From: Rana temporaria
Taxonomy: Eukaryota; Chordata; Amphibia; Anura; Ranidae
Direction: 5' to 3'
Assembly (NCBI RefSeq): GCF_905171775.1
Contig: NC_053501.1
Span: 12,678,844-12,742,843, forward strand
Length of the DNA stretch: 64,000 nucleotides
Shown one piece after another: positions 1-11,699 of the stretch; positions within the stretch are counted from its first letter, which is position 1; each line of letters starts with the position of its first letter. The translations under genes and the position numbers were made by a program. The notes beneath the pieces were generated by a model. The model ran no database searches. It was given only the letters and a program-made list of their open reading frames with translations, and was not told the DNA's origin.

Positions 1-365
1 ATACGTATATGTCAGCAAAGTGGCAATGCTGCACAGGATCACATACCTAGTACGTGATCCTGCACTTCCGGGTAGGGGGCATGCAGGCGCGTCGCCGCCG
101 TCCTGCTCCCACTGTGATTATACACAGTGGGAGCTGATTGGCAGGTACCGCAGACTGGATGTCCGCCAGCACCCGCTGATCCTTTGGTACTGAGGGAAAA
201 TGACAGTCTGCCTATGTAAACAAGGCAGATCGCCGTTCTGTCAGTAGGGAAGGCATGGATCCTGTGTTCCTGCAAAGCAGGGACACAGATCTATGCCTTC
301 CCCTAGTAAAAGCACCTCCCCCACAGTACACTAATCACCAGCTAGGCACACAGTTAACCCTTTGA
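1..365 (-). mobile_element. Fragment of TTAA-type DNA transposon family
   Basis: The block order and short words (for example TGCCTATGTAAACAAGGC) match, in reverse orientation, the right part of the TTAA-bounded element at 4190-5797 and the fragment at 57787-58331. The left end lies outside the window. It is GC-rich and non-coding; open frames across it are incidental. The family assignment comes from within-window similarity only. Confidence 0.6.
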
Positions 366-418
366 TCGCTTCAGATGCTAAAATACCGGAACCAAGAATA
401 AACCTCTCAGAGAAAGTA

Positions 419-655
419 ATGCACTGTACACACGATCGGAATTTCCAATGAAAAAAGTCAGACGGAATTTTTTCATTGGATTTTCTGATCGTGTGTGGGC
501 CCAATCAGACTTTTTCCCATCGGAGTTTAGTAATAGAACATGTTTAACCCTATCGGAAATTCCGATCGTCTGTGTGGAACTTTGACGGAGAAAAAAACAC
601 GCATGCTCAGAATCAAGTCGACGCATACTCGGAAGCTTTGAACTTCATTTTTCTC
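419..655. mobile_element. TA-target palindromic element, left half (GTACACACGA family)
   Basis: It starts after TA with TAATGCACTGTACACACGA and then repeats its own arm word TCGGAATTTCC in both orientations. It ends just after a core at 598-648 (GCATGCTCAGAATC) that is shared, in the opposite orientation, with the element at 59824-60202. The right arm is missing. There is no coding capacity. Confidence 0.6.
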
Positions 656-683
656 GGCTCATCATAGTGCTCTAGGTCTGACA

Positions 684-937
684 GGCCCAGATTCTCAAAG
701 ACTTACGACGGCGTATCTCCAGATACGCCGTCGTAAGTCTGAATGGACGCCGTGGTATCTCTGCGCCTGATTCATAGAATCAGTTACGCATAGATTTGGC
801 CAAGATACGAGCGGCGTAAGTCTCCTACGCCGTCGTATCTTGGGGTGCATATTTACGCTGGCCGCAAGGTGGCGCTTCCGTTGATTTCCGCGTTGAATAT
901 GTAAATGAGCAAGATACGCCGATATGTATCTGAAATA
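684..937 (+). mobile_element. CpG-rich 3-bp-TSD MITE, 5' part (copy A)
   Basis: It begins GGCCCAGATTCTCAAAG and carries the family's ordered blocks: a TACGCCGTCGTA hairpin, a GATTCATAGAATC hairpin, a GGCCGCAAGGTGGCGCTTCC block and an ATGTAAATGAG block. It breaks off at a perfect palindrome (938-972), so the 3' half and its terminus are absent. Confidence 0.7.
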
Positions 938-972
938 GTAAAGTTAATGAGTATAATACTCATTAACTTTAC
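938..972. repeat. Perfect 17-bp inverted repeat with 1-nt centre
   Basis: GTAAAGTTAATGAGTAT is followed by one base and then its exact reverse complement. It sits where MITE copy A breaks off. It could be a deletion or replication-slippage scar. Confidence 0.85.
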
Positions 973-1330
973 ACAATCACAGTTCACCTCCCTCTCCTAT
1001 CCTGTCATCTGCTAGTATCCCTCTGTTATCCCATGTTTCTAACCATCTCCATGTCGCTTCCATCTTTGGCCCAGGCCTTTCATTCAGACATATTCCTATG
1101 CGAATATTGATTGATTCTACTTTACTACTTTAGATGCCTGACAAACATACTTATGTTCACAGCCTATACTTTTTATGGACCAATGAGGTCTCTATGGATA
1201 CATCACTATACCTATGCCATGCCATGCCTGCTCTCCGTTTTGCCCCTGGAGGGGTCCCTTTCTGACTCCGCCCCCTCAGCTCCCGGGTGAGGCACCTGCT
1301 GCTGCCGTCTTGGGGCCGCACACCTGTAGC

Positions 1331-1475
1331 CAGGGCTTTTTTTCAGGGGGAACTCAGTTCCACCACCTCTGGCTCAGACCCTTTAGTGTCTGCTCACCAC
1401 AATCACTTGCAAACACAGAAGTCTGGTTTCTGTGTTTGTCCAATACTATAATTATGTACTAATATTTATTGTTTA
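1331..1475 (+). mobile_element. hAT-like terminal fragment (CAGGGCTTTTTTTC family)
   Basis: It starts CAGGGCTTTTTTTCAGGGGG and shares its terminus with the more complete element at 61932-62576. No right terminus is visible, so this is a truncated non-autonomous copy. Confidence 0.5.
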
Positions 1476-2893
1476 TGTATCTTTTCAATTGGCAATTGTT
1501 GGTGTTATCTCTGTATGTAACAATTTTACTTTACGCATGTAAACAATTTTACTTCAATAAACTACTTATTGTATAACTACTGTTATTGTTACTGGCGGAA
1601 ACGTTACTCACTTCATTTAAAGTCCCAGGGCGAATCCTTTGTTTTGCCTATTATATAGCAGATCATCCCCGGCAGCTGCAATGCACCTTCACCAGAATCA
1701 TCCTTGTAACGGTTACCACCGTTTACGACCTTCCATCCCATCCACGACAGCTCATCTGACACACAGACAAATCAGCAGGCATCCCATTTCCCCAGAATCA
1801 AGACGAGACACAGCTCTGTACTTGTTCCAAATGTAATTGACACTTTAATAATTTCTTCTCAGCTTTTTATGCAGTTACAATGATGTGACAGTATTCAAAG
1901 GGACAATGAGATCTCCACCCCCCTAATCACACACCAAGGCTAATTACTAACCATTTTAGACGTGTCGGCGCCGGCATATAATTATCATGATCTCATCACT
2001 GCACATTCCTTCATTAACAGCATAATAAACAAAACACCATCACACACTGAGTTCCCTAGGCAGACGTTCCGTCTCCGCATACAGCTTGACACCTATTCAC
2101 ACCTCTGAGCATCAATAGACTTTAGACAGTGTTATCACACAATTAAAGGCCTTTCAAGAGCCAGCCTTATTTAACATGTTAACAGTCTTCACAGAGAGAG
2201 TCACTATTAACTGGTTGGGTCACAATTAACCAACAACTTGCAATCTCTCAAGATCCTGCAATATGAACTATTTTTAATGTCCCATCTCATGTAATACATG
2301 AATTATGATTAGCCACCCTATGCCCAAAAGGGGCACAGGGTGAACTTAGACCCAAGAGTTCTTAGGGCCGCTGGCACAGGAGTATCCCCCATCCCTCAAA
2401 AGTCTCTGGGTGTCACGGGTCATCCTGTTACAATCCTCCACACGCCGATTTGTTAGGTATAAAGCAAAGAATCTCTCATATTGTATAAAACTTTTAGTTT
2501 TATTGTGTAAATCATTAGACTCACATATCATGCAGTAAAACAACTCTGGCATATACCCTAAAATAGCTTCACTGTCACTTCTGGTAACAACGTGGTGACG
2601 TCACAGCTGGCTCCTCCCTACGCATTTCATCATATCTGACGTCATTTGGGGCACGGAGGCCACACTGAGAGTCACTCAAATGTAGGAAGCAGGGAAACCA
2701 AGCCTCGTTTTCAATCATTTTGCACTCCCAATGAAAAGAGCTAAAAAGCATCACGTGGTATCAATGGTGGACCGCGTCTTTTTGCAATGCAGGCAGATTG
2801 TGGCTGGTGGGAGGGGCCGGCAGGGTGATGTACATACGGTAGCTTCATGAAAACATCACAGCCCCCTGCCACCTTAGGCAAATATCAAACACC
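1476..2893. other. Gene-free stretch, unclassified
   Basis: This is moderately AT-rich and has no coding similarity I recognise. The section 1620-2560 reads like an old interspersed repeat (possibly retroelement-derived), but I cannot see termini or target duplications. The small open frames here are not credible genes. Confidence 0.4.
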
Positions 2894-3925
2894 TTAACCC
2901 CTTCACGTCGGTGTAAAACAAATATGCGGCCTTCAGCTTGAAGGTTTTTTTTTAGTGTAGACGGTCGGCTTTCTTGTGATAATGACTGATGTGGCTAAGC
3001 AGCTGCTTGGCTGTTATCCCCAGCAGCGGGAGTAGCTGTCCCCCCCTATCTTGCCGCCTTCCGTGGCTCGCTTGGGCTTTCCTGTTTCACCGAGAGCCCC
3101 AAGCCACTAGCCGGCACATTCGCCGGCTGGCCAGAGACCCGAACGAAGCTGGAAACGGTTTACTGGAGACATAAAGGTGTCAGATTTAAAAAAAATAACA
3201 ACTTTTGAATGCTTTTAAGTGCAAAGGAGGAATTTTTGAGTCTTATAGAACTCAGATCTCTCCATAAAGAGTACCTGTCATTGCCTATCACTGTCACACG
3301 GGATGTTTACAGCAATAAAAACAATCAGAATTTTTTTTAAAGGGACAGTGTAAAAAAAAATATATGATTTATTTTTTTAAAGCACTCCCATCCCTTTGAG
3401 CTTGTGCGCGGAAGTGAACACATACATAAGTGGCGCCCGCAAATGTAACCACACATGTGAGGTATCACGGTGGTCGTTATAGCGAGAGCAATAATTCTAG
3501 CACAAGTCCTCCTCTGTAATTTTTTAATTTTTAAAGCGCCGCCTATGGAGATTTTTAGGTACCGTAGTTTATCGCAATTCCACGAGTGCGTGGAATTTTA
3601 AAGTGTGACACGTTTGGTATCTATTTACTCGGCGTAACATCATCTTTCACGTTATACAAATAAATTGGGCTAACTTTACTGTTTTTTTTGGTTTTTTTTA
3701 ATTCATGAAAGTGTATTTCTTAAAAAAAAAAAAAAAATGCATTTGAAAGACCACTGCTCAAATACAGTGTGACATAAAATATTGCAACAAGCATTTTTTT
3801 CTCTATGGTCTCTGATAAAAATATATATATAATGTTTGGATTCAAAGTAATTTTCAAGCAAAATATATGGATTTTAACTTATAAGCAACAAATGTTAGAA
3901 AAAGGCTTAGTCATGAAGGAGTTAA
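2894..3925. mobile_element. TTAA-bounded DNA transposon, non-autonomous (P1)
   Basis: It is bounded by TTAA at 2894-2897 and 3922-3925, with inward termini CCCCTTCACG and TGAAGGAGT that are roughly inverted. The interior holds blocks also found at 17486-17840, 23530-23840, 29800-30180 and 48040-48560 (for example GCGATACCTCACATGTGTGG or its complement). TTAA targets are typical of piggyBac and Kolobok elements. Without a transposase the superfamily is open. Confidence 0.65.
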
Positions 3926-4185
3926 TATGTGGGTGTCAGTGTGCCGGAGTGAGTGTTCCTGGGCAGAACGCTCTGGGTAACGCCCACATGAAATGCCATG
4001 CCTCCATAATTGAAAGAACTGAAATCTATTGAATGAAAGGGGCGGGGCAGGGACAGACAGTAAACAAGGCGGGGCTCTGTTGACTCGCTGCAGCGTGAAG
4101 TGCCGTGAAATCAGAGGAAGCCATTTCAGTCCTCGGAGGAGCCGGTACACCTGTGCAAGACTGAAGGGAAGGCCGGAGTTCTGCT
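3926..4185 (+). repeat. Dispersed repeat with GGGGCGGGGC box
   Basis: The end of this block (AAGGCCGGAGTTCTGCTTT) recurs in reverse complement near 57280 (AAAGCAGAACTCTGGCCTT), again next to transposon sequence. It is non-coding. Confidence 0.45.
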
Positions 4186-5801
4186 TTAACCACTTTAGCC
4201 ACAGAAAGATTTACCCCCTTCCTGACCAGAGCACTTTTTGCGATTCGGCACTGCGTTGCTTTAACTGACAATTGCGCGGTTGTGCGCCGTTGTACCCAAA
4301 CAAAATTGACGTCCTTCTTTTCCCCACAAATAGAGCTTACTTTTGGTGGTATTTGATCACTTCTTCGTTTTTTTTTGTGAAAAAAATGCAATATTTTTTA
4401 CTTTTTGCTATAATAAATATCCCCCAAAAATATAAAAAATATAAAAAAATTCCTTAGTTTAGGTCGATACGTATTCTTCTACATATTTTTGGTAAAAAAA
4501 ATCTCAATAAGCGTTGATTGATTGGTTTACGCAAAAGTTTTAGGGGCAGATTCACTAACAATTGCATGGGCGCAGAGTATGTGAGATACGCTACGCCGCT
4601 GTAACTTACTTTTTCCAGCTTCGAATCCACAAAGAATTTGAACCGTAAGTTACGGCAGCGTAGTGTATCTCTCGCAGCGTAATGACGCGCAATTCAAATG
4701 AAGCGCGTCCCCGCGCCGAACGAACTGCGCATGCGCCGTCCCTAAATTTCCCGCCGTGCATTGCGCTAAATTACGTCGCAAGGACGTCATTGTTTTGACG
4801 TGGACGTAAATTACGTCCAGCCCGATTCACGGACGACTTACGCAAACGAAATCAGATTTTTAAAATTATACGCGGGAACGACGGCCATACTTAACATTGC
4901 GTACGCCACCATATAGCAGCTTTAACTATATGCCGAAAAAAGCTGACTAGAGACGACGTAAAAGAATGCGACGGCCGCTCGTATGTTCGTGGATCGTCGG
5001 AAATAGCTAATTTGCATACTCGACGCGGAATACGACGGGAACGCCACCCAGCGGACGCCGAAGAATTGCATCTTAGATCCAAAGGCGTACGAAGACATAC
5101 GCCTGTCGGATCTAACCCAGATGCCGTCGTATCTTGTTTTGAGGATTCAAACCAAAGATACGACGCGGGAAATTTGAAAGTACGCCGGCGTATCAGTAGA
5201 TACTCCGACGTACTCTCTTTGTGGATCTGCCCCTCAGCGTCTACAAAATAGAGGATAGATTTATGGCATTTTTTTATATATTTTTTTATTAGTAATGGCG
5301 GCTCTCTGCGATTTTTTTATCGTGACTGCAAAATGATGGCAGACACATCGGACACTTTTGATACTATTTTGGAACCATTGTCATTTATAAAGCAATCAGT
5401 GCTATAAAAATTACTGATTACACTGGCAGGGAAGAGGTTAACCCCTATGGGGCGAGGACGCGATTCTAACTGTGGGAGGGGGTGGGCTACAAGTGATACG
5501 ACAGTGATCACTGCTCTCGATGACAGGGAGCAGTTGATCGCTGTCCTGTCAATAGGCATAACAGGGAAATGCCTTGTTTACATAGGCATCTACCCATTCT
5601 GCCTCTCCGTGAAACGATCGCCGGCACCGGGGCGGACATTGAGTCCACGGGACCCGTGGTCACACTCACGGAGCTCGTGGCGGAAGCAGCGCTGGTGGTG
5701 CACGTGCGCCCACAATGCCGCGATTTAAAGGGGACGTACAGGTACATCCATATGCGCAGCCATGCCGTTCTGGTGCTGTAAATAGTCATGCAAGTGGTTA
5801 A
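4186..5801. mobile_element. TTAA-bounded element TTAACCACTT...AAGTGGTTAA (P2)
   Basis: It has inverted termini TTAACCACTT and AAGTGGTTAA with TTAA on both sides. The interior resembles 41297-41896, 42045-43857, 38990-39500 and 33478-33725: a block encoding no protein, with the marker words CCCACAAATAGAGCTT and GACAATTGCGCGG. It is split by a MITE at 4543-5233. There is no transposase, so it is a non-autonomous copy. Confidence 0.8.
4543..5233 (-). mobile_element. CpG-rich 3-bp-TSD MITE (copy B), nested in P2
   Basis: The termini are GGGGCAGATTCAC and GTGGATCTGCCCC. All family blocks are present in reverse order relative to copies E and F. It is flanked by TTA and TCA, a plausible decayed 3-bp duplication, and interrupts host sequence that continues AGCGTCTACAAAATAG. 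Confidence 0.85.
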
Positions 5802-6411
5802 AGCTGTTTTGGCAATCTATTATTCTTTATAACAATTGTCCTTCAGAGTCTCAGAAACAATTTTGCTAATGGGATATATTTAAGGGTCTGTAACTGTTAA
5901 GCCATTATAAACAAACAAAAAGTTTTTGGTTAGAGCGGAAGTCTACTTGATCATAACTTCAGAACATAAATCTGTTTATTGCCTTCTATAAATTCTGACA
6001 ATGATACCTCCAGTAATCACTGGTAATGTGCTGAGCTTCTAACACGCCATCATCGATGTGCTGGAATACGTCTTCACGTGGCGCTCTCCAGCTAAAGCAA
6101 CAATCTCCTTAATGATAAAAGAGGGTGGCATAACACAATAAGTAAATAAAATAATGAGAGCATGCAAAGAGCAAAATGAAGGATAGAAGTTATTTGGCTT
6201 CGCTCATAAGTTCATCCTTCAGAGTGGAGCCTCTTATTATTCTGTTAGCTCGTTAAGCACAAATGTTATTGTCTTTCAGCGAGTAACAAACTCACAATAC
6301 GCCGCGATAATTGCTTCTGATATATGAACGGTCATTAGACACAAAACACAGCTGCGCGTTGGCACTTCAGCATGAATTTCATTGTCGGGCTTCTTTTCTT
6401 GTTTGGCATTT
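5802..6411. other. Gene-free AT-rich stretch
   Basis: There are no repeat termini, coding similarity or RNA gene that I can recognise. Composition is close to the other apparently unique blocks in the window. Confidence 0.4.
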
Positions 6412-6832
6412 TACATAGAAACATAGATAAGTGACGGAGGAAAAACAAAGTAAAGCGATGGAAGAAAATATATAAAAGTGATAGAGGAAAACATAAAGAA
6501 ATAATAGAGGAGAAACATAGAAAAGTGATGGAGAAATACACAGAGAAATGATGGAGGAAAAACATAAGGAAATCATAGAGGAAAAACAGACTAATGATGG
6601 AAAAGAACATAGAGAAATGATGGAGAAAAACATAGAGAATTGGTGGAGAAAAAACATAGAGAAATGATGGAGGAAAAACATAGAGAAATGATGGAGGAAA
6701 AACATAGAGAAATGATGAAGGAAAAACATAGAGAAATGATGGAGGAAAAACATAGAGAAATGATGAAGGAAAAACATAGAGAAATGATGGAGGAAAAACA
6801 TAGAGAAATGATGGAGAAAAAACATAGAGAAA
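6412..6832. repeat. 24-bp minisatellite (ACATAGAGAAATGATGGAGG unit)
   Basis: About 17 units, degenerate at the left and nearly identical at the right (6640-6832). The unit is a multiple of three, so reading frames stay open and give fake proteins of repeated 8-residue units (MFFLHHFS on the minus strand). It abuts, and apparently truncates, MITE copy C. Confidence 0.9.
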
Positions 6833-6835
6833 TAC

Positions 6836-7246
6836 CGCTGCTTCTATGAGGCGCAGTCAATGTTAAGTATAGCCGTCGTTCCCGCGTCGATTTTGAATTT
6901 TATTACGTCGTTTGCGTAAGTCGTTCTCGAATACGGATGGACGTCGTTTACGTAAGCGTCGAAACCACTGACGTCTAGCGACGTCAGTGGGAGCAATGCA
7001 CGCCGGGAAAATTCACGGACTGCGCATGCTCATTTAAATCGGCGCGGGGACGCGCCTGATTTAAATAGTACACTCCCCCTAGCCGCGGAATTTGAATTCC
7101 GCCGGGGGATTTACGATCCGCCCCCGCAAGTTTGGAGGTAAGTGGTTTGTGAATTACCCACTTGCCTCTCAAACTTGCGGCAGCGTATCTTAAATCACAT
7201 AGATCACGCGGATCTAAAGATCCGTTGATCTATGTGAATCTAGCCC
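6836..7246 (+). mobile_element. CpG-rich MITE, 3' half (copy C)
   Basis: It carries the family's 3' blocks: a TTAAGTATAGCCGTCGTT block, the GCGCATGC motif, paired hairpin arms around 7130-7185, and the terminus TGTGAATCTAGCCC. The 5' half is absent; the 24-bp array lies at the break. Confidence 0.8.
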
Positions 7247-7430
7247 ACTGTGTTCAGTGTTCCACCAATCACAGACGTTCTTTCATCCTCGGACAAGAGA
7301 AGGTCCATGATAGGCGGAACACTGAACACAGTGTCTGCTGGGAAACTGATCTGCTGAGTCCGAGGATGAAAGAATGTCCGTGATAGGCGTTTGACACTGT
7401 GTTCAGTGTTCCGCCTATCACAGAACAGAA
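7247..7430. repeat. Nested inverted repeats around CACTGTGTTCAGTGTTCC
   Basis: The word CACTGTGTTCAGTGTTCC occurs at 7247 and again near 7395, with its reverse complement GGAACACTGAACACAGTG at about 7316-7333. A second pair, TTCTTTCATCCTCGGA and its complement, lies between them. The layout suggests a compound hairpin or a MITE with duplicated arms. Confidence 0.7.
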
Positions 7431-7640
7431 CGGGAATGGGATCCTGAACAATTTTCCTGGCAGTTGTGGCTGAATTTTAGTTGGTCTACCTGACCGTGGT
7501 TTGGTTTCAACAGAACCCCTCATTTTCTAATTCTTGATTACAGATTCAACACTGCTAGGTAAAACTTGTTGCTAATCAGTCAATCACATGGCAGCATTTA
7601 GGCATCTAGGCGTGGTGAAGACGACTTGACGAACATCAGA

Positions 7641-7808
7641 ATGGTAAATAAAGTGTATTACAGTGACTGAGTATTTCAAAAACTGCTGATCTATTGGTAT
7701 TTCACACATTACCATCTCTCAGGTTTACAGAAAATGGTCCAAAAAATATAAAATATCCAGTGAGCAGCAGTTGTGTTTGGGAAAATGCCTTGTTGATGTC
7801 AGAGGGTT
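7641..7808 (+). pseudogene. Tc1-like transposase, N-terminal helix-turn-helix remnant
   Basis: Fragments on the plus strand after an ATG at 7641 resemble the N-terminal DNA-binding part of Tc1-family transposases (a run like S-x-S-x-T-A-D-L-L, then V-Y-R-x-W-S and K-C-L-V-D). The frame is broken by several shifts, and the catalytic DDE domain does not follow: a Penelope-like fragment begins at about 7890. Upstream sequence from about 7530 is probably its 5' end. This is a dead, 3'-truncated copy; the family call is from remembered consensus features. Confidence 0.6.
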
Positions 7809-7889
7809 ACCAGATGTGATGAGGACGAGGATGACAGGAGGTGGGGTGTTAGCAAGGATGCAGTGGGTTGCCAGGTGATGAGGACGAGG

Positions 7890-8763
7890 ATAAGCAACAT
7901 CCCTAAGGGCCGATTCTGCCGTCTTAGACGGAATTGTACCAAAGACTCTGACTATGTTGAACTCAGTGCCAATCTAAAAAGGAAATTCTTGGATAAACAG
8001 TATCCTGAGAGCTTGATTGACAAAGCACACAATTTTTACCTCCATGGTAAGCCTCCCAAACCCGACAAAACCATGCATGACTGCTCAACCAGATTTGTGA
8101 CCACTTTCCACTCCAAACACAAGAATATGGAAAGAATATTATCAAAACACTGGAACATCCTACTGCAGGATTCTCATCTGAAATCCGTACTTCCCGAATA
8201 CCCGAGAGTCACTTACTGGAGCGCTCCGAATCTGAAAAATAAAATCGCCCTGAGCAAACTAAAGTCTTTTACCAATCTGCCTCCCGTCCCCATCCTCATA
8301 CCGATAGTAGGCATGTATCAATCCCGTAAACCTTTGTGCAAGACCTGTAAATTCATTAGTCATGGCCAGAAAACATTCAGTGCAAAAGGGAAAACTTACC
8401 CACCAAAAGAGTTCTACAATTGCTCCTCTGACTTTGTGGTATATGGCCTCAGTTGCCCAGGCGATCTACTGTACTGTACGTAGGCCGAACCATAAGACCC
8501 TTGAGACAAAGGTTCGGTGAGCTCAGGAGATATATTAAGGGTGGCACCGACCCTCACAGCGTCCCAAGACATTTTACAACGGTACATCAAAAATCCACCA
8601 TAGGTCTCCAGGTGTGGGTCATCGAACAAATCGATAGATCCCTCCCGGCAGCCAAAAGATTCAAGAAGCTTTGTGCCAGAGAGACATACTGGATCTATAG
8701 TTTAGATGTACTCTCACCTGGTGGCATTAATGAGAGCATTGAAATTACCACCATTCTATAACA
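7890..8763 (+). pseudogene. Penelope-like retroelement, C-terminal linker plus GIY-YIG endonuclease (frameshifted)
   Basis: Two overlapping frames (7863-8483 and 8453-8761) form one C-terminal region. The first contains a basic linker (IPKGRFCRLRRNC), a CKTC cysteine pair near residue 160 and the first GIY-YIG half (VVYGL...LLY, residues 192-204). The second continues with YVGRT, the conserved Arg20 in LRQRFGE, Glu77 in ARETYWI and Asn93 in GGIN: the catalytic set of GIY-YIG nucleases. Penelope-like elements fuse an RT to such a nuclease, which nicks target DNA for insertion. The RT domain is absent here. The frames are separated by a 5-bp tandem duplication (CTGTA twice, 8469-8478), giving a stop at 8481. 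The domain is otherwise well preserved, so the copy may be fairly young. Confidence 0.85.
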
Positions 8764-9719
8764 GAATAGAAGAGAAGAAGCCAAGCGGTCCATGGTAACT
8801 CTGGAGGAGCTGCAGAGATCAACAGCTCAGGTGGGAGAATCTGTCTATAGGACAACTATGATGCCTTGTACACACACATGTCGGAAACCAGATGGAGCGA
8901 CCTTTAGGTGCCCACACTGCTTCCTTTCTGTATGTTAAACATTAAACCTGAAATAGATCTAATAAGCGATTTAAATTTCAAACGCCATCGCCAGAAAAAA
9001 GAAACACGCAAAGAAGCCGGGAAAACATCTAATGAGGACCTCAGGTTATCTGTCTGCAGAACAATGGCGTAATGATTCAGATGTAAGCCGCTGACCTTTC
9101 TTGCAGCGACTCAGTCTCGCGGCTCAATGGACAAAATCCTTTTTTTGTTTGTTTTTTTCTTATTTTTTATTTTATTTTATTTTTAAGTGGAAAGTTCCAG
9201 CAGCGTGCATAAGAACACAAATTAATGCACAAAGCTCGGGACTCCAGATTTGGAGATATACTAATTCCCGATTACCATTCTTCCTTGCACACTGAGCTCC
9301 CTGTGATACTAGAGCTGGAAAGAATTATCCGGTGCTATGCCGAAGACAGCAGGGGAAGGCTGTAAGAAAAAAAGATTAAAATAGAACTGTCTGCTGTAAA
9401 TGCTTTGTAATAAAGACCAGATTGGGATGATACCGAAAGTTTTTTTTTTTCTTTCTTTTTGGCACTGCTACATCGTATATCAGCGGTAGAGATGAGTGAA
9501 CTTCTGAAAAGTGCTCTCAGTAGTGGTCAAACTACTTAAACAAATGCAAGCCTCCAAACTTTGCAACTTCCCATCTAAAAGTCACATTGAAGCCAAAGAG
9601 AATCCAAATTAGGTTCCCCAGCAGGGCCTGCATCTCCCGAGAAAGCAAAAGTCCAGATGACTGCAGGAACATGAGGTACAGACAACTGCATAACCTGCCA
9701 GAAACTGCATAGAGACACA
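8764..9719. other. Gene-free stretch after the Penelope-like copy
   Basis: 8764-8940 may be the 3' untranslated part of the Penelope-like copy. The rest contains T-rich runs (9140-9185, 9440-9460) and no recognisable gene. Confidence 0.4.
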
Positions 9720-11690
9720 GGTATCAGGGTGCACTAGGAGTCACCGGCTGGCATGGGATGTTCTGGGGTGCACTGGAGTCTTGGGGTGCACAGCGATACG
9801 TTGAGGTCACTAGATTACACAAAATGCTCTGGGGTGCACTGGAGCCACTGGACACACAGGAGCACTCTAGGGTGCACTGGGGTTACTAGATGACAGAGGA
9901 TGCTCTTGGGCGCTCTTGAGTCACAGGGGATACACTGGGGTCACAATATCACACAGGATACTCTTGGGCTGTCTTGATTCACAGGGCACCCAGGGATACA
10001 CTGGGGTCACAAGATCATACAGGATGTTCTGAGGCGCACTAGAGTCACTGGGTGCACAAGAGCAAACTTGGCTTAGTTGATGACACAGGATGTCCTTGGC
10101 CTTGGGTGCACTTGAGTAACGGGTCGCCCAGGGGCACACTGGTGTCACAAGATGGCACAGGATGTTCTAGGGTGTACAGGAGTCATGGAACATACATTGA
10201 TGCATTGAAGGTCACACAAAGGCACACGGGAGACACAGGTATCATGGAGTTGCACAGGGTGCACTAGGAGTCACTGGATGGCACAGGATATTCTGGGGTG
10301 CACTGAAATCCTGGAGTACACAGCGATGCATTGAGGTCACTAGATGACACAAGATGCTCTGAGGGGCACTGGAGCCACGGGACACGCAGGGGCACACAGG
10401 GGATAACAAGATTACAAAGGATGACCTGAGGTGCACTGGAGTCAGTGTGCACAGGAGCAAACTGGGGTTACTATATGACAGAAGATGCTTTTGGGCTCTC
10501 TTGAGTCACAGGGCACCCAGGGGATACACTGGGGTCACAAGATCACACAGAATGCTCTTGGGCTCTCTTAAGTGACAGGGTACCCAAGGGTAAACTGGGG
10601 TAACAGGATCATGCAGGATACTCTGAGGTGCACTAGAGTCACTGGATGCCCAAGGACGAGCTTGGCTTACTAGATGACACAGGATACACTTGAGTAACGG
10701 GTCACCCAGGGGCGCATTGAGGTCACAAGATGTTCTAGGGAGTACAGAAGTCATGGAGCATATATAGATGCATAGGGGGTCAAATGAAGGCTCATGGGCG
10801 ACACAGGTATCATGGAGTTGCACAGGGTGCACTAGGAGTCATTGGATAGCTTGGGATGTTCTGGGGTGCGCTTGAGTCTTCTGGTGCACAGCGATGCAAT
10901 GAGGTCCCTAGATGACACAAGATGCTGTGGGGTGCACTGGAGCCACAGGACACACAGGGGCACACTGGGATAATAAGATCACACAGAATGCTCTGCAGTT
11001 GACTGAAATCATGGGGTGCACTTGAGCAAACTGGGGTTACTAGATGACAGAGGGTGCTCTTGAATCACACGAAACCCAGGGGCACACTGGGGTCACAAGA
11101 TGAAAAAGGATGCTCTGAGGTGCACTGGAGCCACAGGGGTGCACAGGGGTGAACTTGGCTTACTAGATGACACAGGTTGCCCTTGGGTGCACTTGAGTAA
11201 CGGGTCTCCCGGGGGCACACGGAGGTCACAAGATGGCATAGGATGTTCTAGGTTGTACAGAAGTCGTGGAACATACATAGACACATCGGGGGGTCACAAA
11301 AAGGTACATGGAAGACACAGGTATCATGGAGTTGCACAGAGTGCACTAAGAGTCTCTGGATGGCACGGGATGTTCTGGGGTGCACTGGAGTCTTGGGATG
11401 CATAGCAATTCATTGAGATCACTAGCTGGCGAAAGATGCTCTGGTGTGCACTGGAGCCACAGGACACACTGGGGCACAAGATCACACAGGATGCTCTGAG
11501 ATGCATTGGAGTCACAGGGCGCACAGGAGCAAACTTGGCTTATTAGATGACAAAGGATGCTCTTGGGTGCTCTTGAGTGACAGGGCACACTGGGGTCACA
11601 AGGTCACAGCGGATGCTCTGAGGTGCACTAGAATCCCAGGGTGCACAGGGGCGAACTTGGCTTATTAGATGACACCGAGTCATGGGACAT
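9720..11690. repeat. Higher-order tandem array, ~60-bp monomers in 514-568 bp units
   Basis: Monomers contain variants of GGTGCACTGGAGTCAC, GATGACACAGGATG and GGGGTCACAAGATC. The landmark GGTATCATGGAGTTGCACAG (variant in the first unit) recurs at 9720, 10238, 10806 and 11320, giving periods of 518, 568 and 514 bp and a partial fourth unit. Many weak frames on both strands are by-products. Confidence 0.85.
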
Positions 11691-11699
11691 ACAGTATCT

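Noticed and set aside
2346..2552. Possible retroviral or LTR fragment in 1620-2560
   Set aside because: No TG/CA ends, no duplication, no protein similarity could be shown.
6379..6860. 148-codon minus-strand frame that looks like hydrophobic membrane repeats
   Set aside because: A 24-bp repeat keeps every frame open; the MFFLHHFS repeats are an artefact.
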